Assembly: GCF_000524195.1 (NCBI RefSeq)
Contig: NW_020170384.1
Coordinates: 1-64,000, forward strand
Origin: Echinococcus granulosus
Lineage: Eukaryota > Platyhelminthes > Cestoda > Cyclophyllidea > Taeniidae
Direction of reading: 5' to 3'
DNA length: 64,000 nt
Position numbers and translations under genes: made by a program. Positions 46,201 through 59,955 of the stretch are shown one piece after another (position 1 is the stretch's first letter; each line of letters opens with the position of its first letter). The notes beneath the pieces were generated by a model. That model did no database searches and was not told the origin of the DNA. It saw only the letters and a program-made list of their open reading frames with translations.

Positions 46201-49200
46201 AGCTCAGGTTTGCGAGGCAAAACAATTTGCGTTGTTTTTGCCAGAGCGCAGCGGCCATGTAGCATTGGTCAATTTATTCATTTGCAGATCACAGCGCACA
46301 CAAGCCTCACTGATTCGGATTTGCTATTGTGAGCAGTGATGAAGACAAAACCTGGGAAGCGTCGTTACATTTCCATCGAGTATCAGAATTTTAGCCTTAT
46401 TCAAAGTTTAACGATTGGAGAGATCTACACAGAACACAGCATATTTTTGTGATTACAGAAAGGTTTGCGAAACAGTAAACCCTTATTCGCAACCGCTATT
46501 TACGAGGGAATAATAGATCCACTTTGTAGTGGGCTAAAGAACGCTAATTATCTCATTTTCATCTTTCTAAAACCCCATTTTTTTACTACCGAGTGGACAT
46601 GCTTTTCAATGAAACTGCGATACTCTTGATAAACCATCACACAGTTAACAGTAGGGGGACTTCAATGGTCTGTTTTGCGCACTCAATAATTGCACAAATT
46701 TTTATGAAATGTAAAATAAAATCGAGGGTGTGTTCAATGAAGGTGTTACCTCAAAGAAAGAAGTATGAACGCGAAGTAGTGCATTTGTCAAACATTTTGA
46801 CGACCTGTCATTCTTTAAATCACCTGTGTTTGTGTGTGTGCATGAGTGCACTTGTTGCGTGTCATCATCACTCTGCCTGGACTTGTAAACGGTGGTAGAG
46901 GAATCGAGATTTTGTCATTACGTCTACATTTATCGTACTAGATTTGCTTCCTAGAGACGATCGAGAGTCATTAAACTTGACTGAGTCAAGTGAGACACTG
47001 GGTAAATTATAATAATCTAGAAATGTTAATAAAGGCTCAAAACTATTCCTTTTATTTACATACTTGAGGGAAAATTAGCCTTACTCCTTAAGTAAATAAT
47101 ATTTTGAGATACTTTGCATAAAGTGAGAGGTATTACTATTGCGCAGTTTTAAAAAAATATATTTTTAACAATCCTACTAATATTTTGACTTGAATTACAA
47201 GAAATGTAGCAAATAAGGTTGAGCATTGGGGATTCTGTACAGGCCACCGAGCCCAAACGTGATTGGGGGAAACCCGAATGTTAATCGACTTACAGAAGTA
47301 CTTTTGCGGGGCACAAATATTTTGGATAGCCAAGTCAGAAGGGCATTTTGGCAGGCCTTAACTCTCACTGAGGATTATATCGCTGGGTAATGTAGCTGGG
47401 GGAGGCACAGGAAAGGCAAACGAAGGAGACTTTTATGGGCACACTGACAAGTAGTGATCTGCTTCCCTTCTGTGGATCGAGATCAAAGCAACAAGCATAC
47501 CGGCCTCTTGTACTGCAACAGTCGATTCAGATCCTCATTGCAGTCTTGACGTTTAAGTGCATTTTGGCTGCGCAAAGAAGTTTTATCTCAATGTTGCATT
47601 TCTATTCTACTCTTATAAACATTTACCAGTATTTGAATTTTCAGTTTATTTAAAAATTAAATAATTGTGGACAGGAACTTTTTGCAATTAGTGACTTTCT
47701 TAGTAATAAAAGCTTTTTACCATAAAAGCAGTAGTCGCGCTCTACAAAAAATATTAGAACGGAGATAAATGATCAGCCTGAGGCTCGACTCACATCTCCC
47801 GACTATTTTTCGACATCACCGAGATAATCTAGAATTTCGGTGACTCCAGGTGGTTCTCGAGATTTCACTCATCCAAAGATTTTGCAATTAGAAACTAGGG
47901 TCCATCGACGTCGTAGGCTTAGAATATTCCATTGACTGTGGACAAAGGGAATTAAGTGAAAAAGTTCTGCATTTTCAGGAAGTGCGCAAATGAATCAGTT
48001 TGTGGCGCTTAAGAAACATTGACATTTCCTTTATCTCGTCGCTTCCTCAATTACAGGATGGCGCTTTCAATACCTTCTACAGAGCAAGGATGGAATGTAT
48101 GCAGCTAAACTACTAGACAATTCGACCTTGACGGAACTTGGTTTTAAGAATGTTAGCTGGAGTGACATGTTAGCATTTACAAGGACTCAAAATCCTAGAG
48201 ATAGCCTATTAAAAATAAGGTTATATCACAAATTCAAGCGTTATTTTAGGCTTCCGCGTAAACAATCTTTTAAAAAAGGATCCTCAAACACATTAGCGGA
48301 GGGTACTATTACTCAAGTAATATTCAAAGCTATAGTAAAGTAATGCTCAGAACTCCCACTCTTCATTAGTAAAAACTGTAGAGAGAAAATCACGCATAAT
48401 GAATTGATTCGGTTCAGAGGTTCACACATTTATTGTATTGCCATCAGTTTCCAGAACAACTCGGTCAATGGATAGCATGATTGTATGCCACACTGGCTGT
48501 TTAACTTTAGGCTTGGGTGAAGGGGCAACACAAATTCTTTCCTCTTTAGGGAAGTGTTAGAGGGCTAAAATTGCTACAACAAAACTAAGTTACCATAAAA
48601 GTAAGCTTTACTGTGGCGATTCGTGTAGAAGTCCCTACTCCTTTTTTTAGGCCCATCATAAATAGACCAATTCGAGTGCATCAAAATTGACTATTTTTCA
48701 AGTAGTGCATAATGTCATAAAGTACTTCGGTGATGCATAGCTGTTAGCAAAAGTGAATGTTTTTATCCTTCAAATGGTCCAGCTTATGAATTGCTTTAAG
48801 CTAAAATGGCCTTATACTTGACGAGCTCAGAGGAATTGGGGAAGAAATTAGTTCATCTCCAGCGCAGTCACCTGGAAAACACAATTGGCACCCTAGCGAC
48901 ACGGTTGAAGCTGGTTACTACTCGCACTACCACAAACGGGTGTCTATGACCTCATCGAACAGCATCAAATCGCACTCCTGCAAAGATTTTCGGTCAGAAG
49001 GTTTTTTTTGATTCAATGACATTAAGCACCGCCAAGATTTCAGAAAGGGAGGGAGGGAGCCAGTGCATTTTTTGAGTTTCGGGTGTGTGGAGATCAAAAG
49101 GCGCTCGGATCCTCGTGCAGCTGCCAGTGCTATCGCTCTGGTAATCAAAATAAGTCAAGGACGGCCACCCCACCCACACTTTCTGCGTTCTCGCTTGTTT

Positions 49201-51160
49201 CTATTGCATCCCGCTAATAACGTAGCAATAAAGAGTAGACTGCTATGTGCCTGCAACTCGTCTAACCTCCACTCATCACTAAAGTGTAAAAAATGAGGAG
49301 AGTAACTGGGCAAGTCAAAAGATGGAACGAAAAACCGTTTTTTATCATGTATAATTTTCAATTTACATGCGTTCAACCTAAAAATCGTAGTGATATCAAA
49401 TGTGATTACTATCTCTTTCCTTCAGTAATGGCTTTTACGGGTCAAATCCATTGTGAAAGAAAGATTTGGATTTTTCTGCTTATTATAATGGTTAGCATTG
49501 TTAGCTGAAAGAATATCTAAATTTATAACAGATGTCAATTTGAAGATACAGGAACCACTTGGGCTACTGATGGATTGGTAAGTACGCATGGTAAAGTAAA
49601 CACTTTGCTGGCAATCGCAGTTGCTGAAATTTCATGCATTCGAAGTAGTTGAGTGTTTTAGTAAATATGAACTTCGGTGTGGGGGAACTAGACTTTCCAA
49701 CCATAAGTGAAACAAGAGCAAAACTTTTTTAATGCACTCTAACCAATTTATTCACATTTAGGCAAGAGAAGGATGGAAGGTTGCCATGCAGTCTCAAAAG
49801 CACTTTACAGCCAATTAAAGTTGGGGTAGGTAAGGCCTCATCTGTTGCATAAATTTGTACAATCCGAATGAGTGTACTGCTATTTCCTTCAGTTACTTGC
49901 ATAAAAGACGGATTACCTCTATTAAGTTTACGCATTTGCAGAAAATAATGAAGAAGCCCAACAATGCCATAAACCGTAGTCTTGACGTCACAGGCCCAAA
50001 TGCTTAACACCTACTTTTAGAACCTATTTTAAATGAAGTCTATATTAAGGACCTCAGTGTGAGTTACTTTTATGTATTTACAGTAAACCTCATGTAAATC
50101 TTCATTGGAATGGGGCAAAAATTGCTCAAGTTTGCGTTTATATGCGCTAGTACTCTAGCCCTAACAGATTTTCTCTAAACGTCTCTGTATCATGGATTTC
50201 AGTTCAAGTCATTATTAACAGTTTATCAGTCCTCCGATATTTGTATAATAATGTGGGATATTAGCACGTGCACCGCTTTTAGTTTTTGGGGGATGGCTCT
50301 AGCACCATATTAGCTGCAGAAACGATTGGAGATAGGTCAAACGAACAGAAAGTCCAATTTGCTTAGTCGGAGAATTACAGCAAATGTGTAGAGAAAGAGG
50401 AAAGGTTCCACTGGAGTTCATGCCCCTTACCCATACATCATCAGAGAACTTCAAACACTACTGCATTGCATACGATATAAATAAACTAAATTAACCAATG
50501 TAGGAAAAATTAATAGCTAATGGGTTGGTGCATTTCGAAAGAAACGAAAATTGATGTGTAAACTACTTATAGCGCGTCTCAATTAGGGGAAGAAGCACTT
50601 CTCGCTCCTCTTCTACTTTTATACCCATAAAACGAGCAGACTGGATGAAGGAGGATAACAGTATTTAATAAGTACTGTAAAAATGCACAGAGAATTTAGA
50701 ATATGTAGAATAGGAGTTTGTTCCCTCCTCAGGAGTCAATGGTACCCGCTTAATCAATAGTTTGGTGTATACTGACCTCTTCTCACCTAAAAAGGTGCAT
50801 TTAAGCAAACAAGCACTACGGTCTACTTCGCAACTTTCCTGGTTTGCTGCCATTGGATTTTAGTGCTTTTTACCACGTACAATCAATAATACTCCCTACA
50901 TTATGCAATTTTAATTATTAACAGCACGTACGTTGGCAAAGCGCTATGCAGAATTACCAAATATTTGCTTTATAGGGCTTTAATGACAAGCTGGCCTTCA
51001 TATATAGCCACTAAAGCATATAAAATTTATTTGAAACGATATAATAAAATAGTTAATAAAAATGTTAAATATAAATAGCTTTCTGGATAGCCAAATTGCA
51101 GATGTTAAAAGTTAAACCTTTTCATCACTTAATACATGAATTACCTTCGATTTGTCTTTA
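43260..51160. other. Intergenic or upstream region
   Basis: 7.9 kb, mostly A+T-rich. An 83-codon frame at 48095-48343 (plus), preceded by TTACAG at 48056, has no family match. A purine-rich GGGAGGGAGGGAG tract lies near 49.05 kb and a TG-rich patch near 46.83 kb. No RNA gene or mobile element recognised. Confidence 0.6.
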
Positions 51161-51257
51161 AGTCCTTATACACAAGTGCCTTAGTCATACCTTGTTTAAA
51201 ATTGTGGAGACGCGTACGGACATTTCAAGTGACCAGCGTCAGCTGTTGAGATCAGTA

Positions 51258-51420
51258 ATGGCAGAGCCGGTCTTAAGAAGAGGTCTCGAATTGCAGCAGA
51301 GAGTAGTGAACTCACTTTACCCTATCGCTGTTCGTTATAATGCAACTTTGCCGAAGTGCTTTATGCAATTCAAGGACTACTCAAATTCCCCTTCCTGGGA
51401 GGAAACGTTGAGACTTAAAG
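51258..51420 (+). CDS. RANBP9: RanBPM-like exon 1 (first recognised): N-terminal LYP motif region
   Basis: The ATG at 51258 has G at -3 and +4. The product reads MAEPVLRRGLELQQRVVNSL, then YPIAVRYNATLPKCF and SWEETLRLK. RANBP9/10 proteins begin their conserved part LQQRLxRLYPxV...LPRxWS...LRVxYKG, so the alignment is good in spacing and key residues. The frame is open upstream to 51163, so translation could begin earlier or in another exon. The exon ends AAAG|GCACGT, a GC donor, in phase 1. The only nearby GT sites (51407, 51425) are phase 2 and break the next exon. Confidence 0.65.
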
Positions 51421-51780
51421 GCACGTATCTTTTAATTTGAAGAAATTTGCCACATTTTCCTTGTTTTTATTTGCATAACAATGCGTCTGGATGAACGTAC
51501 TATTATGCTACGCGCAAATATCCATGCCTAGGAAATCTGACTGGTGAACACTGTCTTGGTCAGTATTAAAAGTCCTGGAAGTCATTATAATTGGTTTCTC
51601 TCCCATCATAGTGCTATTTTTCGGTTTGCAGGGTATTTACTATGTTTTTAGTTGTTGATGTTCGGGGTCAAATTCCTACTTCCTTTGCTAATTCATTCCC
51701 GTCTTTACATCCTTGCTCTTCTTCTTATTAGGAGTCTGCCAGAAATTAATTTTGACTGCTAAAGTTGTTTACCATTACAG
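51421..51780 (+). other. Intron with likely GC donor
   Basis: GCACGT at the 5' end, TTACAG at the 3' end, 360 bp. Nothing else recognised in it. Confidence 0.5.
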
Positions 51781-51901
51781 ACATGCGGACGCCATCTCAC
51801 AAAGTCCCAACCGTTTTAAAAGTTGTCGCCGATCATCCCATACCACTTTGTTGCAGTCTTTACTACTATGAAGTTAGCATAAGTGCTAAAAGCCAGTGTG
51901 G
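51781..51901 (+). CDS. RANBP9: RanBPM-like exon 2: start of SPRY domain
   Basis: 121 nt, phase 1 in, phase 2 out (TTACAG acceptor, GG|GTGAGT donor). It encodes MRTPSHKVPTVLKVVADHPI, then PLCCSLYYYEVSISAKSQCG. This matches ASVRATHPIPxxCGIYYFEVKIxSKGRDG of RANBP9/10, including the HPIP motif and the YYFEV strand that opens SPRY domains. Confidence 0.85.
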
Positions 51902-51969
51902 GTGAGTTCGCTTGTTTATGCGCATTTTTCTTCCTGATATTTTAGTTTAACTTTTTGAACTTTTTTAAG

Positions 51970-52022
51970 GTCCCTTAAGGTCGGTTTTTCTTTTGACGAA
52001 TCTGATAAGGCAAAACACCAAC
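51970..52022 (+). CDS. RANBP9: RanBPM-like exon 3: SPRY microexon
   Basis: 53 nt, phase 2 in, phase 1 out (TTTTAAG acceptor, C|GTGAGT donor). It encodes SLKVGFSFDESDKAKHQ, corresponding to YMGIGLSAxGVxMNRLPG. It supplies exactly the bases needed to join exons 2 and 4 in frame, which is the main support for so short an exon. Confidence 0.75.
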
Positions 52023-52590
52023 GTGAGTTCCCATCTTTATTAATGAGGTCAGAACTCCTTATTATGTATTGTGTTTGATGCAAATCAAAATGTTTCACAT
52101 CCAAAGTTTTACCGTAGTTTGTTAGAATCTTGGTCTTTTCAGTTCTCATGACAACATTTGGGGGAAAAATATTCTACTAGGTCGCATTTGCATATGCACA
52201 AGCACATTTACGACCAAATGAAGCATCTTCTTATATTGTGACTGTTTAAATATTTAGTGGACATATGTGTGCCATTATTACAATTAAAGTACCAGTCGGG
52301 TAACTAGCGTTTCACGATAGCTATTGCCTTGTAACGTTCTAGGTGCTTCAGAAAGCTGTTGCACCCGAAATTGACCTTTATAAGTGCATCAGATTTAAAA
52401 TATAGTAGAGTTTGACCCAAGATTTATAAGCATCATTTCCACTAAATGTAAGCCTTGCAAACTGATCCATGGGATATTCGTTTTTTGTAACCGGTTTTAT
52501 CTCTCATCTTCAGTCTTATGATTAATATGCATAATATGATATCAAACTGAATGTACAAATTAAAACTATCTTGCTTTTGTAATTCGTTAG
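52023..52590 (+). other. RanBPM-like intron 3
   Basis: 0.57 kb; nothing recognised. Confidence 0.8.
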
Positions 52591-52802
52591 GTTGCGCCAA
52601 CTTTGTTGGTTACCACAGCAATACAGGTCGAATTGGCCTCAATGATGGTGACTCCACACTAGGGGACGAAGAGAATGAGGTTTGCGGACCGCCTTTTGGT
52701 GTGGGTGATGTCATTGGCTGCGGTGTCAATTTCGTCAACAATTCGATTTTCTTCACTAAAAACGGGATTATTATTGGCAGTTCTATTGTTCACAGCAAAT
52801 TA
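52591..52802 (+). CDS. RANBP9: RanBPM-like exon 4: SPRY domain core
   Basis: 212 nt, phase 1 in, phase 0 out (GTTAG acceptor, TTA|GTAAGT donor). It encodes CANFVGYHSNTGRIGLNDGD, PFGVGDVIGCGVNFVNNSIF and FTKNGIIIGSSIVHSKL. The GYHxxxG, GDVIGCxVN and FxTKNG motifs are those of RANBP9/10 (YGYHGDDGH, GDVIGCCVNLINN, FYTKNGHxLG). This SPRY surface binds partner peptides in the human protein, a subunit of the CTLH/GID ubiquitin ligase. Confidence 0.92.
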
Positions 52803-55800
52803 GTAAGTTACTACCCCTTGTTCATATCGCTTTGCTGTTTGATGCCTCCAAAGTTCTTATCCCTCATCTGAACTAGAAATCAGGTCTTCTCTATTACTTG
52901 TGAGTAATAATCCAAAGCAAAAGTGCATTTTAAAAAATGGATTTCTAATTACTATTTCGTTGTTTATATCTGCCTCACCGCATGCCTCGACAGCTTGTTC
53001 TATCAATGGTCGTTTAACACCTTTTTTACATGCATGATTGGCTTGTATATCTGAGTGGAGCGTTTTTTATTTAAAAGAGGGTTGATGATTCCGACATCCT
53101 CACTATAAGGTCACTCTTGTTCGAGAATTGCGGAGCAGCCTTCCCAGAAGACGGCTCTCTGTTGTAGCTAGCACCTGATAGAAAATAAACTAATACGGGT
53201 GTCATGGTTTAGTTTGCTATTTCAAATTAAAGTGCTAACTGGGATTTGAAAAGCTTGGTTGTATGTGTCTGGTGGTTATCGGGAGTCCCGTTTTGCAATA
53301 ATTGAGATTTATAATTCGCTGGAAGATATGCATGTAGGCTCTGGTTTAGTTAACTGTGAAGCTTTCATCAGTTACACTTTTTGAATTGACTTTTCTTACA
53401 GTCTGTGCACTTTTGTAATTATTACCCATGGGATTCTTTTTAACCACTTTGCCGGATCAGCCCTTATTTTGGGCAATTGTTTATTTATTTATTGTTTATT
53501 TGTAGGTATCACGATCTAGAGAATTTTCCATTTTCACTAGTGATTAAGTTCAACTGATTAACTCCTTAGCTAGAGAGCGACTCTAAATTTAGTAAGGAAC
53601 CCTCTAAAGATGAAAATGAGTACCATTATGTTTTTGTCCATGCATTTGGTATGCGTCCTATTTTAGGCTTAAGATTAATTTGTCTGATTCTTATCCCCCA
53701 AACATCTTTGTTGCATCATATTTGATTTCATCTCTTTAAAGCCTGTTATTTTTCACACAACCTGATTACTTCACACCTGAAATGCGTAAAACCTTTCATC
53801 ATTTGGGTTTTTCCGAGATCAGCTCATAAAACCTAACCATATTACCGTTATCCAAACGGAAGCCTATTAGGAAAATTGTGTCTACGTAGGTACTGGTACT
53901 CATCAGGAACAGCCGGTGACGTTGTGATTGGTGCTTACAAAGTGATACACATTCGCAAAATTTAGTGGTTTTTGCACAGTAGTTGTGCTCATTTTTTGCT
54001 AGCTTTTACTTTTGTAATTTCCAGAAATTTAAAACCTAACTGCTTCATTTAGTTGTAAAATTTTTGCGTTTAGGCTGCTCTGTTTATTGATAAACTCCCA
54101 ATATCTTATCAATAATGTTTATGTCTTTCTGTCAAATTGCAGTGCATATCTGTCCTTTTCTTTAAGTGCTAAGCTTTGATACCGCGATATTACAATAGAC
54201 TATGCACCTACTTTCAGTAAATCGGTTTAGGATTCTGTTGATATTACTAGAATTTTTCCTGCTGAACAACGCCAGCCATCCTTCCCCTGAAGTCCGATAG
54301 TTTTTTAGGATGGTCTGGTTGATCAAAACAATCCAATCTATTTTGTTTCCATCTGTCAGTATTTATCCTGTGGCAGAAACTGTTACTTTTTCATGAGGAC
54401 TATTAACTATGCATATAACTTCTCTATCTTTCATGGGGCAGTTTGTTCACTTTTAAGGGATGTTTGAATCCTCATGGGCCTTATCAATCGTAGTCCTATT
54501 CTCCCCTCCCAAAAGCCTGCATTTAAATTCAACTAACCTACTGATCCACCCAAGTTTTTCATACTTCTTGTTCTTTCCAAAACTGTTGTCCGTTTGACCC
54601 CTGCCCTTAAACGTGCTAGTCTTCGGTTTCAAAATTGTTACACATTCCTTTTGCCCTCCTTTTTTCCTCCTTCCTCTGCTGAATGCAGAGCTATGAGACG
54701 CCTTAGCCAATGGGCTCTGGTAAGGGATCACGTAAACGAGTGGCACGTGCAGATTTTGTATAAAACGCAACACCTTATGTGCACAATATCACCTCTCATA
54801 GGATTCCTCCTGCCTGTTGATTTCTCATGAAACTCCTAACAGCTTGTCGAAATTCACCTGTCCCTGATATTTGAAACGAGGGTTTAAACTCATTTGCTTT
54901 CTATTGGGAGTGGTTGGACAACGCCATCTTCCTTGGATACTGGGGCAGAAACCGAGGGTTTCTCGCAACCTGCTTGTTGGCTTATTTTTGTCTCGCTGCC
55001 GTTAGCGATGGCTGTTATGGTCAGCCTTGGTGTGTGTTTATGTGTGTATGCGCTTGTACATATTTGAACTTGCCTGTAAAATTGTTCATTAGTTACAAAT
55101 TTTCGTACTGTCTGTTGCCAACGGATTTCATCGTTACTTACTCGAAGGCTACAGTACCTTTTGCAGGTGACGGCTTTGACGAAGCACAGTTACCTCTCAT
55201 CTTTGTAAATATAAAATGTGTGAGATTCTCGTTGTATTGGTGGCTTTTTGCTCTTCTGTGTGACTCTATGAGAATTTATTGTAATTAATAAGAATTTTTT
55301 CGTGTGTTTAAAAGGTGCTAGCAATTTCAGGCAGTGGGTGGATACAAATGACGTTTCCTTGTACTGGTGTTGGTTGAATCCGCTCTTTTTTTCCATCGAA
55401 TGAATTTCATGCCTGACATGCCAACGTGGATTACTAAATGAAGGAATACTGTACACTACTTATCCCCTACCACTTGTCGAAGCCTTCATTAGAACTCCGT
55501 TAAAATAGTTTTCCAAGCAAGTTTAACTTGGACGCCCAGGATGGATCATCCGGTTTTATAGTACAGTGTACTTCTTGCATTTGTCCAAACTAACAGCTCT
55601 TTGAACTTGTGAATTTATGCAACTCCAGACAGATAACTATTCTTCTCATTCAAATTTCAACAGTCCTCCAATCGCTAACTTATCCTACATTCGTTTTTGT
55701 AACTATCCCCCCTGTACCCCTTTCAGACGACCATTGTTAATCACCTCCTGGTCTGATTGCATTTTTCCCAGAATTTTGCCGTCGTGTGTGATGTGACTTT

Positions 55801-58800
55801 TGGTGCATTTTATCCGTAAAACACTGCACTTGACTTCATGCCATGTTGGTTCCCGTAACCCCAATGTGCTTGTCCTCGTTTAGGCTGTCAATTCGCCTTC
55901 AGTATGTCTATTTGCACTTTTTGCCGACCTGAAATATGAAGGAATCTCTGAACTTATTTCTCGTAATTCTCTTTTTCTCTTCGTGAATGAGGACAGGAAT
56001 TCTTTTTCCCGATCATTTCACTCCTTAAGATTATGGTATCTTGTTATTCTGTAAGGGCCAGCCGCGGTGACGCAGAACTTGTGCATGATTCCATTCCATA
56101 AAAAGAACTCCTAAAGGTGACCCAACTTCAGCTGAAAAGCCTTTTCTACCTGCAAGATAAAATCTTTGTGATCACTTGACTAGATGCGAGGAGTGCACCA
56201 TCACTCTCTGCTTCGGTTTCGATGGTGTGCGTGCATGCCTCTCCCAATGGTCTGGTTGGAAGATGTTCTCAGGGTTTCTCGTGCAAAGCCGACACCACCA
56301 CCACCACTGTTGCACTTCATACGTTTATTTACGCAGTCGAGTTTAACCCACTAACAGGTCTGCACACTGCCTGCTTCAGAGCTCTCTGCTCTGCCTCAGT
56401 GTGCTGTTCACTGAAAATTACCAAGCTTGCAGCTAGATCAAGTTGACACTGGCTACCAGCGTCAGATGGATGTGACAACCCGGCGTCACAACCATACGGC
56501 ACGTGTTTTCCATAAGTTGGCAATCACTATTTGCACCAAATCGTGTCCCAGATGGATTGGCTGAGATTTAGTTTTTGAGTACCATTTGATTTTATCATGT
56601 AAATTAATAGTAACTGGTATCGTACCAGAACAGTCAAACATCTAGACCACGGTGGTCAAGTTCTGCCCGAGACTCTAGTAACGAACTTGCTAGAAGGCAA
56701 CCTGTTCCCCAAACTTGCAATTTCTCTTATCACATAGTTAAGAATTTGCCTATTTCGTTAAAAAGGACGATGGAGTGTTGCTGACTTTATTGGACTCTCT
56801 TGAGAAATGGCAAGGTGTTTAGCATTGTCAAAATTGTTTTTGTTTACTGCACAAAACATCGCAATTTTTAGTTTGATGGATGTGTGTAGGCATATTACCA
56901 CATCAGAAACTAGAAGATTGATAAGTACAGAGATGGTTGCTATGTTTGACCTCCTCCATGTGGCTTGCAAATTCATTTGGACTGGTGGTGGTGCCATTCC
57001 GCATCAAGCAGAGGCCCATTGAAACCTTTGACTGTGCTCCTAGCAATATGCGAGCTCGGATAAAATGAGTGAACTGGAGTCTCAATTGCCTCTGCTCATA
57101 TCGCTGTTATGCGGGCTTTGCTACTCGTCGCCTCAGCATCACTCATATTTTTTTCATAATAGGCAATATTTGTCTTTTGTGTATAGTGTTTTTAATTACA
57201 TGCTTTTTAAAATCTGCATATGAAGTCTTCCCCATCCAAAAATTTCTGAGAAAAATTAATTTTCTGCATTTTCTACCCTTAAAATGTGGGTGTCAGAAGT
57301 GCATTTCAGCAGGAAAAGTACAAAACCCTATTTCAGCTTTCCACATGAACCCCCCAGAAACATCACTTATCGTCGTGGCAGTGTCATTTGCTTTTTGTTG
57401 CTGCTTTCTAAACTGGACGGATCTGCAACTGATATAAGACGGTTGAAGAGAAAAAGTGGTTCATTTTTTCTTCCAAATTCCCTGTCAATTTGGCTTTGAG
57501 TTTACTAAATGAGAAGTGTTTATTTCTGAGATAACTTTTACAGGATCGTAAAGTAATCTCAAATCATTCTACACTGATGTGTTATCAATAAAAAAGACTC
57601 CAGGCATGGCAATCAACCTGAATTGTAAATGATGCAGTGATGTGCAAACAAAACGCCTGCCCATAAATTTGTTTCTACTCGCTCTATACGCCTAATTGAC
57701 ACTGTCATGTCTGTTCAATATGTAATGAGCGGGAGGGTATTTTGATGTAGAATGCAATCAGGCAATGCCTGATGTGTAAGACTGAGAGCAATAATTTAGC
57801 TCAAATTGCCTCGAGCTCTGCTTTGGACTGGATATCATACAACTCATTCCTAGTGTACGCTTCAGGCTGTGCTAGTGCCCTTTGTGGATCAGAAACGACA
57901 ACTTATCTCTATCTCTGGAATGCATGCTGATAAGCGATTGCCTTTTCTTGTACTATTTCTTCCTGAAAGGTCATTTATCTTTCTTAATCCCTGTGAAATC
58001 CTTAGCGGGGCACAATTTGGGTGATCTGAAACCGGTAGTCGCACCCTAACCACAGGACTGGAGCTGCTTTCTTTCAGCAATCTTTGTTGACCTGCGTTGA
58101 TTTTATTGTTTGCCATCCTTACCTCTCATCTCGTGGTTTGGAGAACCCGAATTCCGTGGAGTCTTGGTGTTACGAGCGCTTTTCATGAATAATTCCATGA
58201 GAAAACACATTCTAAGATACGCATCAGTCCTTTAGAAGAAAAGTAGGCAGTACTTACACTGTGCTAACTGCGTGTGCTGCAGTCTTTAAATCCATACAAA
58301 AGCGAATGTTTTTTGGAAAAAAAGCAATTTGAACTGCATATACTGTCTCTAGCGCTTTTTGCCTCCCAAAGTTAAGCCATAAGGCGGCGTTATCAGAGTC
58401 ATTTGCAGTTATGACATGAAAATCGTATCTCGTAATAGACCGAAAAACACCGTGTACTAAATTTGATGCCCAGTCGAGACGGGCAGAAATAGGCTATAGT
58501 TCAACCAGTCACGGCCTTCCTGCGCAGTGCATCACATTTGCTAGTGGTGGCATACCTTTGCTTTCGTTCATGTGCGTGCCCCATGTGCCTGGGTCCTGGG
58601 CCCTGTGCTTTTCGCGCCTTTTGGCTATCCGGCCTCCCCCTTTTGCCTTTCTTATCGCCACCGCCTTGAATGCGCCTACATGCCCCATAGACTGCTTAAC
58701 TCATCTGATTGAATCGTGGAAGTGTATTCTGGCCCCCAGTAATGGCTTACTTCTATCTCTACTTGGATTTTCTTTACTGAGTGCTCTGAAGTTAGTCCCC

Positions 58801-59955
58801 TTTAATGGGGCAATTGAAAAGGTTAAATAATCTGTGCGGTGGTTTATAATACTGTAAGCAAAGAATTCTAGGCGTGGTTGTATCCAGTCTGATATTTAAA
58901 TTTGTTCCTTCACCTTTTGCATCTAGTATTCATCACGACTTTCCTCATGTGCCTTGCAAAAAGGCCCTTTAGGCATCTCAGCATTGGGAACAGTGCGACA
59001 TTCACAGGATGAATTTGTCATGTGGAATCATACACAATTCTACTTTGGTAATTTGTACCACCTACACACGTGCAGTATGGTTTGATTGCCATTGGTTACT
59101 GCTTGATTTGTCATGTCGTAAAACACGTGACAATCGAAGGAGGTGTTTAATCGTACTTCAGCTACTTTTTCCCCTCTGAATGCGTTTTCTTTCTTCGAAG
59201 GTGATCAGTGATGGCATACTTAGTGCTAGCAGATTTATATTATTTTAAAGCTTTTTGTTGATTCACCATGCGCCACCTTTGACGCCCGCAGTTTGACCAA
59301 TCCATCTTCAGCATGTTGATATTAAACATCTTTATATTGGATACCTTGGTCAAAGCATAGTTGAAGATGATTTTAAAATAAATGTTTTTTTTTCCTTACT
59401 GGTGTGCGTGTTGTTATACAGACAATAGCTTTCAAACTCCAAAAACTGGTTGCCATAACAACTACTCCTGTTGCTCTTACCACTGATGGAAGTTTGAAGG
59501 ACATATCTTGTGGTCTCACTAAGGTATTGAAAATTGCAAGTGTAAATGATCATGATAGTGCGCGACACTATCGTTCTACCCTTGTTTTCACCTGAGAATG
59601 TCAAGTTGCGTACCAAATGAGTTACCATTTGTGCATCTCTGTTGAGCAAGCCTGAGTCTTCGCAGATGTAATTAGTTTTCACGGGGTAATACTAAAATGC
59701 GGAAAGCTATTTCCTACGACATTGCTTTAAAAGTACGCGCCTTTTGTTTTGACTGTTTAGCCTTTGTCTCATCTATGTATGTACTTCGATAGTACTTCTT
59801 TCCATTGTCGAAAGTGCCGGAAGCCTATGTTTGCGCCTATCTGTAGTTAATATTAGTAAAGCTCTTGTGACTTTTTGCGGTTTAAAGATGAGAAAGTTCG
59901 CCCACCGCAAGTCAACACAGAAGCAGATAAGTTGTTTTTCCTGACTCTACTGCAG
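52803..59955 (+). other. RanBPM-like intron 4 (7.15 kb) inside the SPRY domain
   Basis: Clean GTAAGT donor and CTGCAG acceptor; both flanks are phase 0 and the protein alignment is continuous across it. Contents: TTTA-rich tract near 53.48 kb; short unsupported open frames at 54.9, 57.1 and 58.6 kb. No nested gene, RNA or transposase recognised. Confidence 0.8.

Noticed and set aside
48095..48343. 83-codon plus-strand frame after a TTACAG acceptor
   Set aside because: No family match and no donor that links it in frame to the RanBPM-like exons; it ends in a stop. Kept only as a remark.
57069..57437. 122-codon hydrophobic plus-strand frame, membrane-protein-like
   Set aside because: T-rich composition makes Phe, Leu and Cys runs by chance; it lies within the SPRY intron and has no family match.
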